Shown here in pieces: positions 14,009-19,761 of a stretch of DNA of 19,761 nt (the first letter of the stretch is position 1; each line of letters opens with the position of its first letter). Made by a program: the position numbers and the translations under genes. The notes beneath the pieces were generated by a model that worked only from the letters and a program-made list of their open reading frames with translations, did no database searches and had not been told where the DNA came from. Source of the DNA: Bacteroidales bacterium (lineage in GTDB: Bacteria > Bacteroidota > Bacteroidia > Bacteroidales > UBA7960); the NCBI GenBank assembly GCA_007122745.1, contig SKTA01000091.1:1-19761 (forward strand), written 5' to 3'.

Positions 14009-15670
14009 ATGCGCAACATGTTTTGTTTTCAATGTCAGGAAACCGCAAAAGGCGTAGGATGCACAGTAAAGGGCGTTTGTGGAAAAGAGCCCGAGGTGGC
14101 AGGCATCCAGGATGTGATGATGTACTTTTTGAAGGGGATGTCGGTGTATACCAACATGGCCCGTGAGCGTGGCATTGCCACCCCCGAAGCCGACAGGTTT
14201 ATTCAGGAGGGGCTGTTCATGACAATTACTAACGCAAACTTCGACAAGGAGCGTTTCATCGACAAAATCCGCGACGGCTTCAAGCTGCGCTTCGCGCTGA
14301 AGAATGAGATAGAAAAGGGGGGCATCGAAATCAACAATGATGAACTGCCTGAGGCAGCTCAATGGAATGCTTACACCCCCGGCGAATATGAACGCTGTGC
14401 GCAACAGGTTGGCGTTTTGCAGATGACGGAAAATGAAGACATCCGCTCGTTGCGCGAACTGCTGACCTATGGCATCAAGGGGATAGCTGCCTACGCCGAA
14501 CACGCGGGCAACCTCGATCACATAAACGATGAGGTGAACGCCTTCATGCAAAAAGGATTGGCCGCCACGCTGGACGACACTCTCAGCGCAGACGAACTGA
14601 CAGGTCTGGTTCTTAAATGTGGAAAATATGGTGTTGAAGTGATGGCACTGCTCGACAAGGCCAATACCGGCAAGTATGGCAATCCGGAGATTACAAAGGT
14701 AAACATTGGCGTGCGCAACAATCCCGCGATCCTGATCAGCGGTCACGACCTGCGCGATATGGAGGATCTCCTTGAGCAGACCAAAGACACCGGTGTGGAT
14801 GTATACACCCATAGCGAGATGTTACCGGCAAACTACTACCCGGCGTTCAAAAAATATAACCATTTCGTGGGGAACTATGGCAATTCCTGGTGGAAGCAGC
14901 GTGAAGAGTTTGAGAAGTTCAACGGACCTATCCTGTTTACGACCAACTGCATCGTACCGCCGCTGAAGAGCGCAAAGTATTTAGACCGCATTTACACAAC
15001 CGGTTCTTCCGGATTAACCGGCTCAAAGCACATTCCCGATCGCAATGGCGACGGCCGCAAGGATTTCTCTGTCGTGATTGAGCACGCGAAGCAATGTGAG
15101 CCACCCATCGAGATTGAAAGTGGAGAGATCATCGGCGGATTTGCACACAACCAGGTGATGCAGCTTGCCGATAAGGTTGTGGACGCCGTAAAATCGGGTG
15201 CCATCCGCAAGTTCTTCGTAATGGCTGGCTGCGACGGACGGATGAAAAGCCGTGACTACTACACCGAGTTTGCCGAAGCGCTGCCAAAAGACACCGTGAT
15301 CCTCACCGCAGGTTGTGCAAAATACAGGTACAACAAGCTTCCTTTGGGCGACATTGGTGGCATTCCGCGCGTTCTCGACGCCGGACAGTGCAACGACAGC
15401 TATTCGCTGGCAGTAATTGCCCTAAAGTTGAAAGAGGTATTTGAATTGAACGACATCAACGAGCTGCCAATCGCTTACAACATCGCGTGGTATGAACAAA
15501 AGGCGGTTATTGTGTTGCTCGCGCTGCTTTACCTTGGCGTGAAGAACATCCACCTCGGCCCCACCCTGCCCGCATTCCTTTCACCAAACGTAGCCAACGT
15601 ATTGGTTGAAAACTTCGGCATCAGCAGCATCGACAACGTGGATGAGGACATGAAGGCATTGATGAACTGA
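14009..15670 (+). CDS. hcp: Hybrid-cluster protein (hydroxylamine / S-nitrosylase-type Hcp), class I
   Basis: The 553-residue protein carries a cubane [4Fe-4S] cluster and a hybrid [4Fe-2S-2O] cluster. Known members reduce hydroxylamine in vitro and act on nitric oxide in nitrosative stress. Cubane ligands are Cys6, Cys9, Cys18 and Cys24, spaced CX2CX8CX5C as in class I proteins of strict anaerobes. Hybrid-cluster ligands are His246, Glu270, Cys314, Cys408, Cys436, Cys461, Glu496 and Lys498. Each is exactly two higher than the residue I recall for the Desulfovibrio vulgaris protein, so the site is intact and collinear. The start at 14009 gives MRNMFCFQCQ; the Met at residue 4 would give the more usual beginning. 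No hcr reductase gene is adjacent, as expected for class I. Confidence 0.97.
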   Translation: MRNMFCFQCQETAKGVGCTVKGVCGKEPEVAGIQDVMMYFLKGMSVYTNMARERGIATPEADRFIQEGLFMTITNANFDKERFIDKIRDGFKLRFALKNEIEKGGIEINNDELPEAAQWNAYTPGEYERCAQQVGVLQMTENEDIRSLRELLTYGIKGIAAYAEHAGNLDHINDEVNAFMQKGLAATLDDTLSADELTGLVLKCGKYGVEVMALLDKANTGKYGNPEITKVNIGVRNNPAILISGHDLRDMEDLLEQTKDTGVDVYTHSEMLPANYYPAFKKYNHFVGNYGNSWWKQREEFEKFNGPILFTTNCIVPPLKSAKYLDRIYTTGSSGLTGSKHIPDRNGDGRKDFSVVIEHAKQCEPPIEIESGEIIGGFAHNQVMQLADKVVDAVKSGAIRKFFVMAGCDGRMKSRDYYTEFAEALPKDTVILTAGCAKYRYNKLPLGDIGGIPRVLDAGQCNDSYSLAVIALKLKEVFELNDINELPIAYNIAWYEQKAVIVLLALLYLGVKNIHLGPTLPAFLSPNVANVLVENFGISSIDNVDEDMKALMN

Positions 15671-15724
15671 GGTTAAGGTTAAGGTTAAGGTTAAGGTTAA
15701 GGTTAAGGTTAAGGTTAAGGTTAA
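15671..15724. repeat. Hexamer tandem array (GGTTAA), nine perfect copies
   Basis: Nine perfect GGTTAA units start on the base after the hcp stop codon and run to 15724. With the eight bases that follow, they fill the 62-bp space between two converging genes. The period differs from the other two arrays (7 and 8), but all are short, intergenic and perfect. Confidence 0.97.
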
Positions 15725-15732
15725 TCTTAACC
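15713..15732. terminator. Hairpin formed by the last repeat units between convergent genes
   Basis: GGTTAAG (15713-15719) pairs with CTTAACC (15726-15732) across a 6-base loop. It lies immediately after the stop codons of both converging genes. The palindrome could serve either strand as a bidirectional end, but there is no adjacent T run on the plus strand, so function is inferred from position. Earlier repeat units could pair equally well with the same arm. Confidence 0.4.
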
Positions 15733-16437
15733 TCAAAACTCCTTTGGCTTAAAGCCTTCGGGATTGAGCACGCTGATCTTCTGGCCCGATTGGGTGATCA
15801 CGTACAAGCCCTTGCTGATGGCCAGCTTGATCGCTGCCTTATGGGCAGTCATTGCAGCCACGGCACCCAAAACCCTGAAATTGGAATACAAGGGAAACAG
15901 CGGCTTGAATGCCGGAAGCGACTTGCCGAAAAACCGCAACACATCATCACGTGTTAACTTGTGCTTCACCTCCACAACAATCAAAGCATCCTTCCCAAAA
16001 AGAACCGCGTCATATTCCGCCTCGAGGTTATTTAGTTGTTTGTGTAAATTGCCCCCGAATTCAATTTTCATGCCGGCAAATTCCTTCATCCTTTTAAGCG
16101 CACCCAGGAAGTATTCCTCAGTAACCTCACCAATGCTGTTGTTAAGCCCGCCAATGTTCCTGGAAACACCACGAACCATGCGATCCGTTTCCTTAAATCG
16201 CCTATCAGCTTCCTTCGACTGTTTCCGAATGATCTCCCTTAATTCCTGGAAGCTTATTTCTTTATCCTGCGACTGTTTCCGCATAATCTCCTTTGTTTCA
16301 CGAAACTTCTTATCGGTTTCCTGGAACATCTGCCATACCTTTTCAAAGGTCAAAGGGCCTTGCGGCTGGTACACACCGGCAGGCTCGTTGACCTCGTTGT
16401 TGCCGTTGCGCTGGTTGTTGTTGTTTTCTTCCTTCAT
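15733..16437 (-). CDS. Coiled-coil protein with PD-(D/E)XK nuclease-like C-terminal domain (copy 2)
   Basis: This 234-residue paralogue of the gene at 8429-9109 lies in the opposite orientation. Its N-terminal tail is Asn-rich instead of Lys/Asp-rich. The shared block VYQPQGPLTFEKVW (22-35) follows, then a coiled coil of about 38-88. The coil holds an 18-residue internal duplication (EIMRKQSQ at 50-57 and EIIRKQSK at 68-75). The C-terminal domain keeps the putative catalytic set: Glu104, Asp143 and Glu156-Val-Lys158. It ends in TQSGQ to GFKPKEF like copy 1. A hydrophobic MTAHKAAIKLAI helix near the end is also conserved. No partner gene is adjacent. Family membership is clear from the pair; nuclease activity and biological role are inferred or unknown. 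Confidence 0.8.
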   Translation of the reverse strand: MKEENNNNQRNGNNEVNEPAGVYQPQGPLTFEKVWQMFQETDKKFRETKEIMRKQSQDKEISFQELREIIRKQSKEADRRFKETDRMVRGVSRNIGGLNNSIGEVTEEYFLGALKRMKEFAGMKIEFGGNLHKQLNNLEAEYDAVLFGKDALIVVEVKHKLTRDDVLRFFGKSLPAFKPLFPLYSNFRVLGAVAAMTAHKAAIKLAISKGLYVITQSGQKISVLNPEGFKPKEF

Positions 16438-16602
16438 AAATCAAAGTATAAAGTCTATATCCACCATTCATCCATTCAACTGCTTGGTATGATACAAAAA
16501 TAAGCACAACCAGGGATGATTGCAAGGTTTTTCATCGTTTTGTTTACTAACGGTCAGGAAGTTAGGTTAAGCGGTAAAATGATTGCTAATTTTCGATGAT
16601 CA

Positions 16603-16662
16603 TTTAGCGTTTGGCGTTTAATGTTAAGCGTTAAGCAGTTTTATTTGTTTAGCGTTTAATGT
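16603..16662. repeat. Dispersed direct repeats TTTAGCGTTT and GCGTTTAATGT
   Basis: TTTAGCGTTT occurs at 16603-16612 and 16648-16657. GCGTTTAATGT occurs at 16614-16624 and 16652-16662. TTAAGCGTTAA (16624-16634) is shared exactly with 11433-11443 in another intergenic gap. Confidence 0.7.
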
Positions 16663-16663
16663 C

Positions 16664-16742
16664 ATCCGCGGTGATCCGTTGCATCCGTTTCATCCGCGTG
16701 CTATTTGATTTTATGGAATACGGATGACACAGATACGACTGA
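16664..16742. repeat. ATCCG-rich block followed by inverted CGGAT block
   Basis: ATCCG occurs four times at 16664, 16674, 16683 and 16692 with 9-10 bp spacing. About 30 bp on, ACGGATG (16720-16726) is the reverse complement of CATCCGT (16682-16688), and looser ACAGAT/ACTGATT words follow. The whole could fold as a long imperfect hairpin. It resembles the decayed CACGGATTACACAGATT-type intergenic repeats I recall from many bacterial genomes. Confidence 0.55.
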
Positions 16743-16798
16743 TTTACAAAACAGAAGAATAAACAAATCATCCAATCAACCATTCATCCAATAAACCC

Positions 16799-16806
16799 TA
16801 TCTTTG
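16799..16806 (+). promoter_or_regulatory. Candidate -7 box for the tricorn-like protease gene (TATCTTTG)
   Basis: TATCTTTG fully matches TAnnTTTG and lies 53 bp before the ATG at 16860. No TTTG is present 19-21 bp upstream; that position is taken by the AATCAACC-type repeat patch. Confidence 0.42.
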
Positions 16807-16859
16807 TCCACACCCATTAATCATCTAAGAAACCCAAGTTAAACCCTTAACAGAATAAA

Positions 16860-19761
16860 ATGAAAAATATCCGTTTCTTATTGCTGCTTTTATCGAACTT
16901 GTTTCTCTTTTCCACGCTTAACGCTGATGCCGGTGTACGCTTCTTGTCGGACCCCACACTGTCGCCTGACGGAAGAACCGTGGTGTTCACCTACGACAAT
17001 GACCTCTGGAAGATGCCCACGGAAGGGGGTACCGCTTACCGCCTCACCGCGATCGACGGCGGTGCTTCGCTGGCAACCTATTCGCCTGATGGACAATATA
17101 TTGCCTTTTCGGCCGCTCCCGACGGCAACACCAACATCTTCGTAATGCCCGCAGATGGTGGTGATATCACACAACTTACCTTTCACCAATCCAACGACAG
17201 GGTCGACAGCTGGTCGTGGGACATGCAAACCATCTACTTTCATTCCAACAGGAACAACATGAGCGCCATCTACAGGATTTCTCCGGAAGGGGGAACACCG
17301 GAACGGCTTTCCAGCCATTACTTCAACATCCCCCACCACGCCGTGGAACACCCCGAAACGGGAGCACTGATCTTTACTGAATCGTGGGAGAGCCTGAGTC
17401 AGGTGCAACGGAAACGGTATCGCGGTGCACACCGTCCCGATCTGCTATCTTATCATTTTGAGGAGGACCATTTTGAACAACTTACCGACTACGAAGGGAA
17501 AGACCTGTGGCCAACCATCGACCGCAACGGAAACCTCTATTTTGCATCCGATGAAGATACCGGCGAATACAACCTGTTCACGTTTCAGGATGGGGCAAAA
17601 ACGGCACTTACCACCTTCGACACCTCCATCGGCAGGCCCAGGGTGAGCGCAAACGGTGAAAAGGTGTTGTTTGAAAGGGATTACCGACTCCACGTGTACG
17701 ACACGGCCACCGGGAAAGTCGACATTCCCGACATCAGGATATTTAACAAAAATACATTGCCGATTGAACAGGGTTTTGATGTAAAAGACAATATCACCTG
17801 GTTTGATGTGTCGCCCGACCATCAGAAGCTTGCATTTGTTTCACGCGGTGAGCTGTTTGTTTCTGATGTGGATGGAAAGTTCATCCGGCAAATTGAAACA
17901 GACCCCAAGGAGCGCGTTACGGAGGTTGTCTGGGGATCAGACAACAAAACCCTGTATTATTTCCGGACCGACAAAGGGTGGACAAATCTTTTCCGGACGC
18001 AGGCCGACGGCAGTGGTCGGGAACAAAGGCTGGAGGAGCGGACGGCCACAAGTCGCCTGATTACCGTGAATCACGATCGCACCCAGGGGGTCTACCTGAG
18101 CGGACGGGAGGATGTGGTGATTGTTGACCTGGAAAGCGGCAACACCGAAGTGGTGGTCAGCGAGCAGCTGTGGGCCATTCAAAATTCCACGCCACGCTTT
18201 TCGCCCGACGGACGGTACATCCTGTTTACCGCCTACCGCAACTTTGAACAAAACATCCTGATACACGACCTGGAAGAAGACCACACAATTTGGTTGACAA
18301 ACACCGGCATGACCGAGCGGCACCCTTACTGGTCGCCCTGCGGAAAATACGTTTACTTTGCCAGCGACCGCTTTCAGCCCAACTATCCGAGAGGCAATAC
18401 GGAAGAACGGCTGTACCGCATTCCGCTGCATCGCTTCCCCCCTGCCAGCAAAACCAAGGCTTTTAATGACCTTTTTATTGATGATGATGATGATAATAAT
18501 AATGGTGATAATGGTGAAGAAATCTTCATCCGCATCGATCTCCAGGACATCCTGGAGCGTTGGGAGCTGCTGCGGGTGGCCCAAATAGGCAGGCAGGCAG
18601 CGCCTCACGTTTTCAAACACCAGGACCACCAGATCCTCTATTTTGTCTCCAACCACGACAAAGGGCAATGGGCACTGTGGAAAATGGAGATCAAAGATTT
18701 TGAGCGAGGCACGCCGGAACGGATCGACGGCTCTTCACCCGGAGCCGGATTGCGGATGGTTGAAGCAGGCAGCGATCTCTACTTTCTTGCCGGCGGCAAC
18801 ATCCAAAAGCTGGGTAAAGGTGGCGGAAGGCCCGAAGCGGTCGATTTGTCGCATCGCTTTTCGAGAAACATGGCCAATGAATTCACCCAGATCTTTTATG
18901 AAACCTGGGCTGCGCTGGATGAGAATTTCTATGCCGAAGACTTCCACGGCATAGACTGGAAACAGATACGCGACCGTTACGCTGAACACCTCCCCTACGT
19001 CAGGACACGCGCCGATCTCCGGCGGCTCACCAACGATATGCTGGGCGAGCTGAATGCCTCCCACACAGGGTTTTCCAGTTTCGGGGAAGAGGAAAGGACA
19101 TTTTTCTCGGCGAGAACCGCAGAAACAGGCATCCTCTTTTCAGAACAATCGCCATTTATGGTGGAGCACATCATCGACCACAGCAACCTGGACCTGAGTG
19201 ATTCCCCTTTGCTGCCCGGCGACATAATGAAATCGGTAAATGGTAAGCGCATTGCAGATGGTGAAAACCGCAATCGCTACTTTTACTTCCCCGACATGCC
19301 GGAAGAATTGGTCATGGAGTTTTCCCGCGATGGGGAGGTGATCACTGTCGTTAGCCAACCCCATACACCTGGACAGATCAGCAACCTGCTCTACGATGAG
19401 TGGATTGCCGCGAACCGGCGTTACGTGGCCGATCAGACAGATGGCCGCGTAGGTTACGTCTACATGAAGAACATGTCGGCAGGAGCCCTGAACCAGTTCA
19501 TCATCGACATGACCACCAACGCCATGAACAAGGAGGCGCTGATCTTCGACATCCGCTTCAACCGGGGTGGCAACGTGCACGACGACGTGCTGCAGTTTTT
19601 GTCGCAACGCACCTACCTGAACTGGCGTTACCGTGGCACGCCCGATGCACCCCAACCCAACTTTGCACCGTCTGACAATCCGATCGTGATGCTAATCAAT
19701 GAGCGGAGCCTTAGCGATGCGGAGATGACAGCAGAGGGCTTTGAAGCCCTCGGGTTGGGCA
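16860..19761 (+). CDS. Tricorn-like S41 family protease, exported (3' end cut by the window)
   Basis: The frame is open from the ATG at 16860 to the window edge, giving 967 visible residues. A signal peptide ends near NADA at about residues 22-25, so the product should be periplasmic or secreted. Residues of about 25-665 are beta-propeller repeats with SPDGR/SPDGQY-type blades. The tricorn core domain starts near MANEFTQIFYETW (671). ELNASH contains Ser734-His735, matching the tricorn Ser745-His746 pair. A PDZ-like domain covers about 764-830. The S41 fold includes FNRGGN and ERSLSDAEM, where Ser952-Asp953 matches the nucleophile pair Ser965-Asp966. The last tetrad residue, a Glu, would lie beyond the window. 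Tricorn proteases degrade peptides; the original is cytoplasmic in archaea. The propeller region contains an acidic/Asn low-complexity insert. Confidence 0.92.
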   Translation, partial: MKNIRFLLLLLSNLFLFSTLNADAGVRFLSDPTLSPDGRTVVFTYDNDLWKMPTEGGTAYRLTAIDGGASLATYSPDGQYIAFSAAPDGNTNIFVMPADGGDITQLTFHQSNDRVDSWSWDMQTIYFHSNRNNMSAIYRISPEGGTPERLSSHYFNIPHHAVEHPETGALIFTESWESLSQVQRKRYRGAHRPDLLSYHFEEDHFEQLTDYEGKDLWPTIDRNGNLYFASDEDTGEYNLFTFQDGAKTALTTFDTSIGRPRVSANGEKVLFERDYRLHVYDTATGKVDIPDIRIFNKNTLPIEQGFDVKDNITWFDVSPDHQKLAFVSRGELFVSDVDGKFIRQIETDPKERVTEVVWGSDNKTLYYFRTDKGWTNLFRTQADGSGREQRLEERTATSRLITVNHDRTQGVYLSGREDVVIVDLESGNTEVVVSEQLWAIQNSTPRFSPDGRYILFTAYRNFEQNILIHDLEEDHTIWLTNTGMTERHPYWSPCGKYVYFASDRFQPNYPRGNTEERLYRIPLHRFPPASKTKAFNDLFIDDDDDNNNGDNGEEIFIRIDLQDILERWELLRVAQIGRQAAPHVFKHQDHQILYFVSNHDKGQWALWKMEIKDFERGTPERIDGSSPGAGLRMVEAGSDLYFLAGGNIQKLGKGGGRPEAVDLSHRFSRNMANEFTQIFYETWAALDENFYAEDFHGIDWKQIRDRYAEHLPYVRTRADLRRLTNDMLGELNASHTGFSSFGEEERTFFSARTAETGILFSEQSPFMVEHIIDHSNLDLSDSPLLPGDIMKSVNGKRIADGENRNRYFYFPDMPEELVMEFSRDGEVITVVSQPHTPGQISNLLYDEWIAANRRYVADQTDGRVGYVYMKNMSAGALNQFIIDMTTNAMNKEALIFDIRFNRGGNVHDDVLQFLSQRTYLNWRYRGTPDAPQPNFAPSDNPIVMLINERSLSDAEMTAEGFEALGLG
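18480..18521 (+). repeat. In-frame GAT/AAT trinucleotide tract inside the tricorn-like gene
   Basis: Five GAT codons (18480-18494) are followed by three AAT codons (18495-18503) and a short GGT/GAT/AAT/GAA mix. They encode five Asp, three Asn and then GDNGEE at residues 541-554. The tract preserves the frame and probably forms a solvent loop between propeller blades. Confidence 0.9.

Larger units (their letters stand above)
16438..16859. other. 422-bp intergenic region made mostly of degenerate short repeats
   Basis: No ORF of supportable quality is present on either strand. From left to right it holds a CATTCATCCATTCAAC-type patch (16461-16480), TTTAGCG/GCGTTTAATGT repeats (16603-16662), an ATCCG-rich block (16664-16696), a reverse-complement-like CGGAT block (16720-16742), and an AATCATCCAATCAACC-type patch (16766-16800). 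A candidate -7 box follows. No tRNA or structured RNA was recognised. Confidence 0.6.

Noticed and set aside
13982..14812. 276-codon open frame on the minus strand.
   Set aside because: It is antisense to hcp, whose cluster ligands are all in place; the opposite frame has no recognisable domain.
15671..15724. Telomere-like repeat (GGTTAA)n.
   Set aside because: It lies between two intact bacterial genes and is only 54 bp; similar-size arrays of other units occur nearby. A chromosome end is not supported.
15764..16492. 242-codon plus-strand open frame.
   Set aside because: It is antisense to the copy 2 nuclease-like gene, whose protein is supported by its paralogue; the plus-strand frame has no such support.
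17937..18668. 243-codon minus-strand open frame with an Ile-rich stretch.
   Set aside because: It lies antisense to the protease gene; the Ile run is just the reverse complement of the GAT/AAT tract.

Overview
The window looks like a chromosome segment of an anaerobic member of the Bacteroidota (Bacteroidales or Marinilabiliales type). The evidence is moderate GC content, several good matches to the Bacteroidota sigma-ABfr promoter (TTTG, about 20 bp, TAnnTTTG), few Shine-Dalgarno sequences, several lipoproteins, a fused alpha-beta 2-oxoacid dehydrogenase E1, an exported tricorn-type protease and a class I hybrid-cluster protein. The genus cannot be named from the sequence alone.

Layout. Bases 1-167 hold a heptamer tandem array and a candidate promoter. 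Bases 168-2739 carry rlmN (23S rRNA A2503 methyltransferase) and a GH3-type adenylating enzyme as a tight pair, followed by a candidate terminator. Bases 2863-3534 carry two tandem LytTR-only DNA-binding proteins with no receiver domain or kinase beside them. Bases 3711-8236 encode three consecutive predicted lipoproteins: a tandem dCache sensor-like protein with no transmitter domain, a CAP/SCP domain protein and a type I pullulanase-like GH13 enzyme. Bases 8429-9109 encode a coiled-coil protein with a PD-(D/E)XK nuclease-like core. On the minus strand, 9246-13017 carry the fused E1 gene and the bifunctional NAD(P)HX repair gene nnr. A WbqC-family gene diverges from nnr and is followed by hcp with a near-ideal promoter. 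A second, inverted paralogue of the coiled-coil nuclease-like gene lies at 15733-16437. A 422-bp intergenic stretch then leads to a tricorn-like S41 protease that runs off the right edge.

How the genes relate. Most are ordinary single-gene or two-gene units in central metabolism, metabolite repair, nitrosative stress and RNA modification. The less explained parts are the orphan LytTR pair next to a kinase-less dCache lipoprotein, the two inverted PD-(D/E)XK coiled-coil paralogues bracketing 6.6 kb, and the intergenic regions, which hold 6-8 bp tandem arrays and degenerate relatives of a few shared short motifs. No tRNA, rRNA, CRISPR array, transposase or prophage gene was seen. No complete novel system could be shown; the paralogue pair and the LytTR/dCache neighbourhood are the best candidates for follow-up.
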